Both the position numbers and the translations under genes were made by a program. A stretch of DNA of 44,929 nucleotides from Willaertia magna (lineage: Eukaryota; Heterolobosea; Eutetramitea; Acrasida; Naegleriidae). How positions within the stretch are numbered: position 1 is the first letter of the stretch; each line of letters opens with the position of its first letter. Positions 29,426 to 38,284 of this stretch are shown piece after piece. The DNA is taken from the NCBI GenBank assembly GCA_902984215.1, contig CADWAF010002009.1, positions 1 to 44,929 on the forward strand, in the 5' to 3' direction. A model generated the notes under the pieces. The model was not told where the DNA came from, did no database searches, and saw only the letters and a program-made list of their open reading frames with translations.

Positions 29426-30271
29426 TTAAGCCATAATAATGTTAATTAGCTCCACGTCTTTTAGATGAATAGCCCTTTCTTTTTGAGCTATAATATTATT
29501 TTTCTCTATAATTTCTTTATCTTTCTGAAGAATTTCTTTACCTTTCTTAAAAATTTCTTCGTTTTTCTGTTGAATAACCTTAATTAGCTCTTCAATTTTT
29601 AACAAAAGCCGCTTATTGTCTTTTCTTAAAATTTCCGTTTCCCTTGATGTTTTTAACAGGTATAAGTCCATTATTGATTGCGGGCTAATATATTTGGCTT
29701 CTTCCATCATGCATTCTTCTGAATCATTTTCGATGTTTTCGTTCGTTCTGTAATGTATGTATTTTTGTGCTCTATCAGTTGAGCTATTTTCTTTTCGATT
29801 TTTGGGTTGTGAAACCATTTTGTTGTTTTCTTCTTTGTGGTCATAAAAAACATATTTTGGGTTTTCTCTACTAAGGTAAGAACTTTCGTGGTCTTCATGG
29901 TTTATTTTCTGGCAATACATGTTTCTTTCTACTAAGTCAAAATATATATTTTTGAAATTTCTGTATAAAAAATTATATAAATTTTCAACAAAACCGTTTT
30001 TACTAAAATTAGTGTTAAGGTTTGGGCGTGTTGTTCCATCAGTTTCGATTTTAATTGTGAATCCTGTTCGTTTTTTACGTCTATCTTGTATAGTTATTTT
30101 ATTGGGATAGTTTGTGTTCAAATACTCTAGAACTGAGGTTTTCAAACCTAGCAGGTTTTCCTTTGCTGAGGTAGGTTCTAATGTTGTTATTAGTACATAG
30201 TCAGAAGAATTATACTTACCATACTTCACCTTAACTTCAAAAGTGTTGTACCCGCCATTAAGCCTGGTCAT
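29426..30271 (-). CDS. Coiled-coil orphan protein
   Basis: Single exon, 281 residues from ATG 30271. The frame is open to 30286 but only through a non-ATG codon. Residues 1-110 look folded (FEVKVKYGKYNSSDYVLITTLEP, GFTIKIETDGTTRPNLN, FYNFLYRNFKNIYFDLVERN-like), with a linker rich in Lys/Glu/Asn after that. Residues about 205-281 form a coiled coil with heptad-like KxKEIxxK repeats (KGKEILQKDKEIIEKNN). I recognise no family. The DNA is slightly less A/T-rich than that of its neighbours, notably in the first 110 codons and the upstream 180 bp. A lineage-specific or laterally acquired gene is possible. Confidence 0.62.
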   Translation of the reverse strand: MTRLNGGYNTFEVKVKYGKYNSSDYVLITTLEPTSAKENLLGLKTSVLEYLNTNYPNKITIQDRRKKRTGFTIKIETDGTTRPNLNTNFSKNGFVENLYNFLYRNFKNIYFDLVERNMYCQKINHEDHESSYLSRENPKYVFYDHKEENNKMVSQPKNRKENSSTDRAQKYIHYRTNENIENDSEECMMEEAKYISPQSIMDLYLLKTSRETEILRKDNKRLLLKIEELIKVIQQKNEEIFKKGKEILQKDKEIIEKNNIIAQKERAIHLKDVELINIIMA

Positions 30272-30465
30272 TTTTTTTTTGATCAAAAAACGTCCAGCCT
30301 CAAACAGGCACCGTCAAAATACCGCCCCACAAAGGATCACTAAATTAATAACAAATTATGCAATCAGATTTAAATTGTTATCTTTTTATTTTTTGTTATA
30401 AAAATAATTAATGCTAAAACTAAAATATTTTAATTGTATATTTTATATTGCTTATTTTTATTCAA
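30272..30465. other. Intergenic region between the coiled-coil orphan and alpha/beta hydrolase
   Basis: 194 bp. The 70 bp next to the orphan's start is relatively G/C-rich (CAGGCACCGTC, ACCGCCCC), unlike other promoters here, and then becomes A/T-rich. It is the promoter of the orphan plus the 3' end of the hydrolase gene. No RNA gene seen. Confidence 0.35.
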
Positions 30466-31122
30466 TTATTGGGGTAAGTCTACTCCAAGTCGCTTACATG
30501 CCCAACTTTTAATTAAGGACTTTGTTTCTTTATAATTTTTATCAAAACCATGTGAATCTTGAGGACATAACTTTAATGTTCTATCAGGATGATTAGATCC
30601 AGCCAATTGATATAAAGTTTCACTACAACTATATGGTAAACATTGATCAGCAGTACCATGAATAAATAATAGTGATGTGTTTTGTAATTTACGAACTGGT
30701 TGAGTTGCACCTGCAGTTTGTGATGCCAATGTAATCACACCCTTAACGTAAGGATTAAGAGCTGCTGTTTGAAGAACCACTGCCCCTCCAAAACTCCATC
30801 CTATAATAACAAATTTCTCAATCTCATAATGATTTACTAAATATTTGATAGCTGCCTGATTATCCCATACCCCATCACTTAATTGTGCAGGAAATCTCTG
30901 ATCGAATCTTAATGAAATAATATTTGGATTTTTACAGAATTCATTACATAATTCTTCATACATCCCACACGGTCCATAAACGCCTCCTCCTGCCCCAGCA
31001 ATCATGACAACACCTGCTGATGGCTTAATTTCACTGTTATTGTTTTGATGTAGTACTGCTGGTATCTCACCTTTTGAGGTGTGAATTCCAATCTTTTTTG
31101 ATACTACCTTTGCTGATGACAT
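30466..31122 (-). CDS. Dienelactone-hydrolase-like alpha/beta hydrolase
   Basis: Single exon, 218 residues. It has the alpha/beta-hydrolase nucleophile elbow GWSFGG with Ser110, a catalytic acid Asp159 in FIHGTADQCLP, and His191 in QDSHGFDK, so the triad is complete. The oxyanion region is VVMIAGAGGGVYGPCGM. The size and layout match small DLH/acylaminopeptidase-like esterases of unknown substrate. It has no signal peptide, so a cytosolic location is expected. It precedes the DENN-domain gene on the same strand. Confidence 0.88.
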   Translation of the reverse strand: MSSAKVVSKKIGIHTSKGEIPAVLHQNNNSEIKPSAGVVMIAGAGGGVYGPCGMYEELCNEFCKNPNIISLRFDQRFPAQLSDGVWDNQAAIKYLVNHYEIEKFVIIGWSFGGAVVLQTAALNPYVKGVITLASQTAGATQPVRKLQNTSLLFIHGTADQCLPYSCSETLYQLAGSNHPDRTLKLCPQDSHGFDKNYKETKSLIKSWACKRLGVDLPQ

Positions 31123-31345
31123 GACTAAGTTTCTTATAATTTTCGTTTGTTTGTTTTTTTTAATTTACCTTGCACAAACTACCGTCACATTGTCTTTTAA
31201 ACTAAAATAAAGAGTGGAAACTATTTTTAATTAGCTTCATTGAGTATAAAGTGTTTCTTTTTATATTTCTTCAATGAAAAATTGCTTATTGTTTTATTCA
31301 TCCACTTTGATTTCACGTTCAATGAGATTTTGTCAAATGTTAATT

Positions 31346-33823
31346 TTACAAAAATTGAATATTGTCATCTTCCTCCTCAGAACTACTGTCGTCTGAAGTA
31401 TAATCCGTTATTGTACTATAATCCAAAGTGTCAGCTTCAAGTTTCTCAATCAAAACCTTTCTTAAAGCTAATGCAGTATTATAATACAAATACTTGTCAC
31501 GTTTTTCGCTTAGATTAGCTGCCCGTATTACATGAACTTGAGTAAGCTCAGTTTCTTCCTCACTAATTCTATTAACAACATAAACAAAATATTCAGGATT
31601 ATCTAAAATATTAAATTGCATTGAATCGGATTGTAATTTCAAAACTTTATGGACAAATAGAGACCTATAAGATGTTTGTTTCACCTCTGAATTAACTACT
31701 AATAATTCTTCTTCTACAGGTTTTTCCATTTTAATGTAAATAAAGGAACTATCTCTCTTATTCTTATTAGGTATATCTAGTAAGGCTCTTTCTCTTTCTG
31801 TTAACGTTTTTCTATCTAATGATAAAAGTAATTCTTTAGTATATATTAATTCGTAATTATCAGATTCTTTAAAAAGTAAATTTAATACATTATGTATGTT
31901 TCTTATAACCTTTTCATAACGATGTTTTAATGGACCTGAATGTCTAGAATAAAAAGTATCATTTGGTGTATCATCTTTTATACAAAGTGACATATTATAT
32001 TGAGTAACATGACCAGTTACATTCCAATCTAACATTTGATCTGAATTTGGCATTAGATATGGCCACAGAATATCTAATTCATGATCTGATATTACAGATG
32101 CAATTAAATCTTTTTGTGAAAATACAATTTCATTCTTTGATGAAATAAATGGATTAATCTTTCTATAAAAATTAATAATAGAAACTCTTCTAGGCGATAT
32201 TTTCTTTCCATTCGTAACAGTATTTGTAATATCTCCACTTTGACTTCTTGTATGTTTTAAATAACGTAATGGAAGTGATTTCTGTAATAAAGAAGGTGGT
32301 GTTGTAGTTGTTTCTAAAGAATTACTATGATTAAGCTCAAAAAAGGGTGGTAAACTAGGGGTAGTTCTTTTGGTTCTAGGTGAAAATAAAGTACGAACAT
32401 TATTTACATTAGATGAAGAAACTGCTTGACTATTTTCATGAAGTAAATGTTGATTAAAAAGTAAACTATTACTTGTTAATGTATTGCCACTTATAGAACT
32501 AGTATTATTTGTATTGGTGGCAGGTGAACTATTATTACTACCATAAAAAGAAGCACCTACAACACTACTTATAGCAGAATTATTTGATAATGCAAATCTC
32601 TTATATAATGGACAATGTATAAAATTCTGAGTAATACTCTTCTTCTTTGAAAAAGGTACATGATTTAAGAAATTTAAATTAAATTGATTAAATTGATCCC
32701 TCACCCAACTTTCTGATTTTCCATGTTTAATTCCAGTAAGAACTTGTTTTAAAAAATCTTTAAATTCAGATTTAGAAATTAATGAAATCTTTTGTCTTTT
32801 ATATAAAACTTTACCAGCAGCTATACTAGCATAATAATCCCAACTAGTTTTAGATGTTTCTAATATTGGATTAGTCATTCCACAAATAAAAGTATGTTCC
32901 TCTAATTTTGGATCTCCTACAGTTACATAAGGTGCTATTCTATTAGAAGTACCTTTTAAAGGATAAATTAATAAAGGACATGATAAACAACACATCATAA
33001 CTACTTTAGCAGGAGAACCAACAAATAATAATCTTCTAGAAAATAATAATGCTTCCCAAATATAACAAATATGTTTTTCAAATAATTTTACAAGGTCAGT
33101 TAATGATGCTCCATTAAATATATCTTCTCTTAATTTAGGTACTTTTAATTGATAAACTTTATCATATAATGAAATATTTAACTTTCTAGTTAATGATCCA
33201 TTAGCACTTTCTATTGAATCTTTCATTTCATTATATAATTTCTCTAAAATATTATAAATTAAATTCTTTTTCTCTTCTTTATTCATTCCTTCTTCTCCAT
33301 ATTTTATTAATAATTGTTCTTCACATTGTGATATTTGTTCCATTGTATCTCTAAGTAAAGATGTAAATAATGTAAATAAAGGTTTTGTTGTTACAACTAA
33401 TATACTTTTCTGTATTGCTCCTCTTCTAACTCTATCATCAATTTTATTTCTAAAGAAAACACTTCCATATAAATAATGTTGATGTTGTTGAGATATATCT
33501 ACATTATTTGAACTAACATTATCACTATTTTCATTATTATTTGTTATCGGTGTTGATGGAGAACATGTTTTAATTAATTTAAAGTTAGGTAAATGTTGAT
33601 TTAACATTTCTTGTAGTTCTACATTTGATTCATCTATAGGTAAAATTATTCCAGTTTGATCTTCAGAATAAATATGTCCTCCATCTGGAATACATTTATC
33701 TGCAATTTGAAATTCGGGATAATATTTTTCTAATTGAACAGTTTTTGGATATGTATAACTTAAAGTATTACCATCTAATATATCAAACTCTGCTATTGAT
33801 ATTGAAAGTAGAGCAAAAGACAT
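31346..33823 (-). CDS. DENN-domain protein, DENND6/FAM116-like
   Basis: Single exon, 825 residues. The N-terminal part (about 1-150) is a uDENN-type longin region: FALLSISIAEFDILDGNTLSYTYP, then IADKCIPDGGHIYSEDQTG and GSVFFRNKIDDRVRRGAIQKSIL, the last closely following the FGYVYFRQVKD...RGYFQKSLV pattern of DENND6. The central DENN part has IWEALLFSRRLLFVGSPAKVVMMC and AYVTVGDPKLEE-like sequence (PYVTVGDPKLEEHTFICGMTNP). A Ser/Asn/Thr-rich linker (about 425-540) separates it from a C-terminal dDENN-like region. DENN proteins are Rab guanine-nucleotide exchange factors; DENND6 acts on Rab14 in recycling. AVL9 is the main alternative. The tail ends in an acidic cluster. Confidence 0.84.
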   Translation of the reverse strand: MSFALLSISIAEFDILDGNTLSYTYPKTVQLEKYYPEFQIADKCIPDGGHIYSEDQTGIILPIDESNVELQEMLNQHLPNFKLIKTCSPSTPITNNNENSDNVSSNNVDISQQHQHYLYGSVFFRNKIDDRVRRGAIQKSILVVTTKPLFTLFTSLLRDTMEQISQCEEQLLIKYGEEGMNKEEKKNLIYNILEKLYNEMKDSIESANGSLTRKLNISLYDKVYQLKVPKLREDIFNGASLTDLVKLFEKHICYIWEALLFSRRLLFVGSPAKVVMMCCLSCPLLIYPLKGTSNRIAPYVTVGDPKLEEHTFICGMTNPILETSKTSWDYYASIAAGKVLYKRQKISLISKSEFKDFLKQVLTGIKHGKSESWVRDQFNQFNLNFLNHVPFSKKKSITQNFIHCPLYKRFALSNNSAISSVVGASFYGSNNSSPATNTNNTSSISGNTLTSNSLLFNQHLLHENSQAVSSSNVNNVRTLFSPRTKRTTPSLPPFFELNHSNSLETTTTPPSLLQKSLPLRYLKHTRSQSGDITNTVTNGKKISPRRVSIINFYRKINPFISSKNEIVFSQKDLIASVISDHELDILWPYLMPNSDQMLDWNVTGHVTQYNMSLCIKDDTPNDTFYSRHSGPLKHRYEKVIRNIHNVLNLLFKESDNYELIYTKELLLSLDRKTLTERERALLDIPNKNKRDSSFIYIKMEKPVEEELLVVNSEVKQTSYRSLFVHKVLKLQSDSMQFNILDNPEYFVYVVNRISEEETELTQVHVIRAANLSEKRDKYLYYNTALALRKVLIEKLEADTLDYSTITDYTSDDSSSEEEDDNIQFL

Positions 33824-34187
33824 TTTGTTATTTATTTATTAGTCTTTAAAATTTACTGAAATAACAAAATGATTAACTACAGGAGATTTTCTCTTTTTTT
33901 TTAAAAGAAAAAATGTTTTATTCAGGCTGTGTTGATTTTTTTTTGATTTTTTAATTTTTTTTTTATTTCTCTTTTGAAAATCAAAGTCACCCTCGCAGAG
34001 TAAATTGCTCCCAAAAGATCAGTAAAATTTAATAATTTATCTACAAAGAAGAGAACAAAGTTTCTAAAAGGCAAGGTGAACTAGATGAAGACTTTCTAAT
34101 CGTTTTTGTTCATGTTACCAATGTAAGAATTTCGGGATTGTAAAACCAATAGATGTGAAAAGTTTAGTTGATTTTCACCTGAAAAAA
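33824..34187. other. 364-bp divergent intergenic region
   Basis: Between the DENN gene (-) and the following plus-strand orphan. It is mostly A/T with long T-runs (33890-33985), then a slightly G/C-richer patch (CACCCTCGCAGAG, 33990-34002). The open frame upstream of 34188 starts only with GTG, so it is not counted as coding. No other gene seen. Confidence 0.4.
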
Positions 34188-35060
34188 ATGTTTTGCAGTC
34201 CAAGCTCAAGTGACAATGTCAGTGAAGATATAAATTGTTTTGAAACATCCTCGAATAATGAAGATAATCAAAATATTGAGCAAATTTCACCCAATAGCGA
34301 TACTATTTTACTTTCACCTAATCTACAATGTATTTTTACAACTTTATTGTTACAGTATGAAGTAAAAACATCAACTTTAATTCATCCAAATTTACAAAAA
34401 ATTGAAGGTATACCTAAACTATCTAATGGAAAGTATTTATTAATTATTTCAGTAGAAAATGAAATTCAAAAAAAAGAAAAATTAAAATTTCACTTTAAAG
34501 TTTCAATTTTACAAAATTTTGACAGCGTATTGGAAGAAGATGACGTAAAGTTAAAAATGAACCAAATGTATAAAAAAAAGTTTACTATAAGTAATGTAAA
34601 TGATAATAATACCATTTTACTAATTACTTTAGAAAAATTAGCAAAAGGAATATCGAAAATAAAAGAAAGGAAATTAGAAAAGAAAAGAGAATCTTTTGCA
34701 AGTAACAATAAATATATTAATTTAAGTAACACAGAAAAGACAGAACAAGAATTAAAGAAAGAAGAAAAGAATTTAAAAAAGAAAAATCTGTTTGGTATTC
34801 AAGACAAAGATATTGTAAACCAACAAAAATTTGGTGAAATTAAAAAGAAAGAAGGTGTAATAACGCTGCAACTTTTTAAAGAGGAAGATTATGAAGAAGA
34901 TGAGCCTATTGTTGTAAGCACCACAAATATTACAAATGTTGACAGTAACCTATTAAAAATTAATGAACATGACAAAGAGAAAGAAAGATTAGAAGACGAA
35001 GAAACTTTACAAATATTTGAAGCAAAAGAAACAGTTATTAATAATTTAACTGTTATTTAA
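34188..35060 (+). CDS. Unrecognised charged protein
   Basis: Single exon, 290 residues from ATG 34188; the frame extends upstream only through a GTG. The N-terminal 35 residues are Ser/Asn-rich. A small beta-rich segment (about 44-130: IFTTLLLQYEVKTSTL, YLLIISVENEIQ, LKFHFKVSILQNF, TILLITLEKLAKGI) may be a C2-like or other beta sandwich, but nothing is recognised. The rest is Lys/Glu-rich (EKKRESFASN, EEKNLKKKN) and ends in an acidic tail. No membrane segment or signal is present. Confidence 0.6.
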   Translation: MFCSPSSSDNVSEDINCFETSSNNEDNQNIEQISPNSDTILLSPNLQCIFTTLLLQYEVKTSTLIHPNLQKIEGIPKLSNGKYLLIISVENEIQKKEKLKFHFKVSILQNFDSVLEEDDVKLKMNQMYKKKFTISNVNDNNTILLITLEKLAKGISKIKERKLEKKRESFASNNKYINLSNTEKTEQELKKEEKNLKKKNLFGIQDKDIVNQQKFGEIKKKEGVITLQLFKEEDYEEDEPIVVSTTNITNVDSNLLKINEHDKEKERLEDEETLQIFEAKETVINNLTVI

Positions 35061-35254
35061 TCCTGTTAAACGTAAATTTGTTTGTATTATATTGTGAAAT
35101 AAATAATTTTAATGCAATTATTCTTTCCTTTGTTGTAAACTACTTTCTGTTTTTTCAATTTAATTCCATTACAACATTTGTTGGTTGACTTATTTAAAAA
35201 AAGAAAAAATTGTGAAATGAGCATTAATGGTCAATAAAAATACCAAAATAAAAA

Positions 35255-36910
35255 ATGAAAAGATATTCAAGCTTGCTGAATTTTTTATCTAAATCTTCTT
35301 CTGTTAATCGGAAAAAGCATGAATTTGTGAATTACATTATTAATAACAACACCATAAGATTTATGCAAACAACAACAAATAGTATAACAAATAAAAATAC
35401 ATCTATCTTCAATAATAATGTTAAAGGAGTAGAAGATAGAGTAAAGATGAAAACAATGGAAATTGTTGAAGCAATAATCAAAAGAATTGAGAGAAAACAT
35501 CCCGATAAAAAAGAAGAAATGAAAAAAGAAATAATGGATTGGGTTGAACAATGTAAAGATGATGAAGATTATCATCAAGCCTTTACATTAATTGCACAAA
35601 AAATTAGAAAATTAAAAAAAGAATTTAAATTTAAAGAAATTATTAATGTTTTTCATTCTGAATTTCTTCCAATCTATAAAACAAAGAGAAGTATAATTAT
35701 TGAAAAGATAAAAACTGAAATTAAACTTAGAAGAAGGAATACAGAAAGGTTACCAAGGGTTCATAATGAGATATTTGCTGAACATTTGGACGCTTTATCA
35801 AAATTAGGAGATATTAATAAGATGATGGGGCTATTATCTTTTATTCCTTACCCTACTTCTTTACATGTATTAATTTGTATTAATAATTTATGTAAACAGG
35901 CTAGACCATTATCTGCTGTTAATATTTATCATAGATTTAAGAAAGCCTTTCTAGGTGAAAGATCTAATGTAACAGCTAAAGCAATGAAACAAGCCTTTTT
36001 ATATATAATAACTGGATTTGAAAGATTAGGATGTTATAAAGCAAGTTTAGAATTTATTGAAAAGGAAAATTTAATACCTTTTATTAATAATACAAATAGT
36101 GGAAAGTTATTAGCAAAAATTGTTAAAACGGCAATTATTAATAATGATTTAAATTTTGCAGAGAATTTGATAAATAATTTTTTAAGTGATATAGATAGTC
36201 CTGAATTTAGATTTATGAAAGCAAAACAAGAATTAACAGAATGTATTTTTTATTACAATATGAAGAAATTCCCTGTTGTTGACCTTTCTGAGATTGCTGA
36301 CACTGTTGTACCAGATTCAAAGGCGTATCAATTAATTTTATTACAGTTATGTAATGATTCATCAATTACAGTTGAAGAAATTGAGAATTTTTGTTTTAAG
36401 ACAATTCCACCTAATGTATTGTCAGCTAAACATTTATCTGTCTTAATGAAAAAGTATAATGATAACAAGTTATATGAAAAAACAATTAATATCTATGAAA
36501 AATTACCATTATCAAAAAGAGATGAAAAAATATATTCTGAAATGTTAGATTGTTATGCTGCTATTGCCACTAATCCAGACAAAAGTGATTATGCCTGTAG
36601 TAATGCCTTAAAATTATTTAACGAGTTTACAACACCTAGGGTTATAAAACAAAACCAAAGAAAAGATAAACAAATCGTACATTACTTACCTTTCGTACAG
36701 TATAGATATTTAGTACTACATGTTTTCTTTAATGCTAAAGATTTTGATGGATTGGAACGATTTTTCAGTGAATGTTGTAAATATCCAACAATGAGGGAGT
36801 ACGAACTTATGTTACCTTACTTCCAAATGTCCAACAACAAAGAAATGTTGGAGTTTTTACAATCTACAAGAACAGCTGAAATGCATGAGATATCAGAAAC
36901 AAGTCATTAG
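35255..36910 (+). CDS. Mitochondrial PPR-like helical-repeat protein
   Basis: Single exon, 551 residues. The N-terminus (MKRYSSLLNFLSKSSSVNRKKHE) is basic, Ser-rich and lacks acidic residues, as in mitochondrial presequences. Repeated helix pairs of about 35 residues follow: HVLICINNLCKQARPLSAVNIYHRF, FLYIITGFERLGCYKASLEFIE, HLSVLMKKYNDNKLYEKTINIYEKL, EKIYSEMLDCYAAIA and YRYLVLHVFFNAKDFDGLERFF. Their spacing is that of pentatricopeptide repeats, which bind organellar RNA. The repeats are degenerate and a named orthologue cannot be given. A long basic stretch (about 110-175) precedes them. Confidence 0.72.
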   Translation: MKRYSSLLNFLSKSSSVNRKKHEFVNYIINNNTIRFMQTTTNSITNKNTSIFNNNVKGVEDRVKMKTMEIVEAIIKRIERKHPDKKEEMKKEIMDWVEQCKDDEDYHQAFTLIAQKIRKLKKEFKFKEIINVFHSEFLPIYKTKRSIIIEKIKTEIKLRRRNTERLPRVHNEIFAEHLDALSKLGDINKMMGLLSFIPYPTSLHVLICINNLCKQARPLSAVNIYHRFKKAFLGERSNVTAKAMKQAFLYIITGFERLGCYKASLEFIEKENLIPFINNTNSGKLLAKIVKTAIINNDLNFAENLINNFLSDIDSPEFRFMKAKQELTECIFYYNMKKFPVVDLSEIADTVVPDSKAYQLILLQLCNDSSITVEEIENFCFKTIPPNVLSAKHLSVLMKKYNDNKLYEKTINIYEKLPLSKRDEKIYSEMLDCYAAIATNPDKSDYACSNALKLFNEFTTPRVIKQNQRKDKQIVHYLPFVQYRYLVLHVFFNAKDFDGLERFFSECCKYPTMREYELMLPYFQMSNNKEMLEFLQSTRTAEMHEISETSH

Positions 36911-36963
36911 ATAATACACTTAATAATTTAACAAATATCTATTTTCTTAAAATCTTTGTGTTC

Positions 36964-37004
36964 AACTATCGGTTTTCTGTTTTAAAAAAGAACCGACCAT
37001 AGTT
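36964..37004. repeat. Imperfect inverted repeat 3' of the PPR-like gene
   Basis: AACTAT-CGGTT on the left (36964-36974) pairs with AACCG..ATAGTT on the right (36991-37004) with a 2-bp bulge. It could form a hairpin in the 3' region of the PPR-like mRNA or in the promoter of the next gene. Function unknown. Confidence 0.45.
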
Positions 37005-37149
37005 ACAAAATTTTTCAGTAATTCGGGGATTTTGTAAAAAAAACCGTTGACAGTAATTTTAAAAATAGAAGCCGCTAATTTGTAAACGAGATTTTCTTCA
37101 AAAAATCTTTAAAATGTCATGTCGAAGGTCCATTTAATTAATTGACAAT

Positions 37150-37914
37150 ATGAAAAAATTGCCTACAAAGCACTCTTCACTTCTCCAAACAATTTTACTG
37201 CTTATTGCGCTACTCATTTCTATTGAACCAATTACTTCTAATGTACTAACCAAAAATAAAACAAACAATAATTATTTAATATTATTTAAACATGTTCACT
37301 ACACTAACCACCATGCAACAAGTTATTCTTGTTGTAACGACAAACTAAAGGAAAGTTCTCAACAAGTTATTCTTGTTGTAACTAATAATTTGAAGATGAA
37401 TTCGAAGAAGAAGCCTAAAAAGGTTGCCAATGATAACAACAATGCAAGAGATAGAATACATTCCTTAGCAAAAACTGAAACTGCCATTGACTCACTACTT
37501 CGTTCCAATGGAGTACCTGCCGCTTTAAAGATGCATAAAATTGGAATGAGAGTTCCTTTACTAAGTGGGAACTTAGACTTAAGTACTATGAGGAAGATTT
37601 CAAAGTTAGTGAGGTCATTATCTTCAAGTCCCTCAAATACAGTTACTGCAGTTAAAGAACTTAAACAGCCTGTAATTGATATTATAAAGTTTATAGCAAA
37701 GGAAATTGCTAATAGATGGAATAGTTTAAATCAAATAGAAGGAGATTTTAAACTTTTTAAAAAGGTAGTGAAAATAACTTTAAAAGTGACAAAGTTATTC
37801 ACTAAGAAAGGTTTGCCATTCTTTGGAGATGAAAGTTCTTTTGCAATTAGAAACTTCTTCAAAGGCTGGAAGAATACAAAGTATTACGATGATGATGAAG
37901 ATTCCGTAAAATAA
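37150..37914 (+). CDS. Secreted or membrane-anchored orphan protein
   Basis: Single exon, 254 residues. The N-terminus has a basic start (MKKLPTKHSS) and a hydrophobic core (LLQTILLLIALLISI) followed by EPITSN, consistent with a signal peptide or signal anchor. The segment at about 57-78 is encoded by a duplicated 23-bp sequence read in two phases (see repeat entry). From about 100 onward the protein is helical and basic (KLVRSLSSSPSN, IIKFIAKEIANRWNSL, FKLFKKVVKITLKVTKLF), ending in a Tyr/Asp tail. No domain is recognised. Basic amphipathic helices after a signal could be membrane-active, but that is speculative. Confidence 0.62.
   Translation: MKKLPTKHSSLLQTILLLIALLISIEPITSNVLTKNKTNNNYLILFKHVHYTNHHATSYSCCNDKLKESSQQVILVVTNNLKMNSKKKPKKVANDNNNARDRIHSLAKTETAIDSLLRSNGVPAALKMHKIGMRVPLLSGNLDLSTMRKISKLVRSLSSSPSNTVTAVKELKQPVIDIIKFIAKEIANRWNSLNQIEGDFKLFKKVVKITLKVTKLFTKKGLPFFGDESSFAIRNFFKGWKNTKYYDDDEDSVK
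37316..37382 (+). repeat. Two copies of a 23-bp palindrome-like repeat inside a gene
   Basis: The sequence CAACAAGTTATTCTTGTTGTAAC occurs at 37316-37338 and 37360-37382, identical in both copies, with 21 bp between. Each copy has inverted arms CAACAAG/CTTGTTG around a short loop. The copies are 44 bp apart start to start, so they are read in different phases: SYSCCN in the first and QVILVV in the second. Confidence 0.9.
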
Positions 37915-38284
37915 GGCGAAGAAAACCGAAACTTGAAGAGTTTTCTTATTTCCTTAATGAGGATTTGAGGATTTTTAAGGACTCTTAAAGGAGAAGGTTT
38001 TTACGGATTTTTAAATTAAGAAACTTTACAATAATTTTTTAATTGAAATTATTTAAAGTTTTTTTATTTAAAATACTTATTTAATAGTATTTTAGGAAGC
38101 TTTTTTTATCGAATAAATACCACCAAATTTTGCAAATTGAGTTTAAAAGAAAACTGTAATCACAATACGTTGTAATAACCTTTTGGTTGTCAAAAAGGTA
38201 ATTGGCATAAGATTTTTGTTTAATAAATATTTTGTAAAACGTAAATTTGTATGATGCAATACGTTTATTTGTTGTCTTCCTCAT
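37915..38284. other. 370-bp convergent intergenic region
   Basis: Lies between the 3' ends of the secreted orphan (+) and the following minus-strand gene. Purine-rich short repeats (GAGGATTTGAGGATTTTTAAGGA) occur at about 37960-37982. A perfect hairpin AAAATACT/AGTATTTT with an 8-bp loop sits at 38070-38093. A minus-strand open frame here (38081-38284) has no coding character and I reject it. Confidence 0.45.
38070..38093. terminator. Perfect 8-bp hairpin in convergent region
   Basis: AAAATACT at 38070-38077 and AGTATTTT at 38086-38093 around TATTTAAT. It could mark a shared 3' end or be a chance A/T palindrome; the stem contains only one G-C pair. Confidence 0.25.

Noticed and set aside
34155..34187. 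Extension of the orphan gene to a GTG start
   Set aside because: GTG starts are not expected in nuclear genes; ATG 34188 follows an A-run.
38081..38284. 67-codon minus-strand frame directly downstream of the 485-residue gene
   Set aside because: A/T-rich, Lys/Tyr/Phe-only composition, no start context; a chance open frame in a convergent intergenic region.
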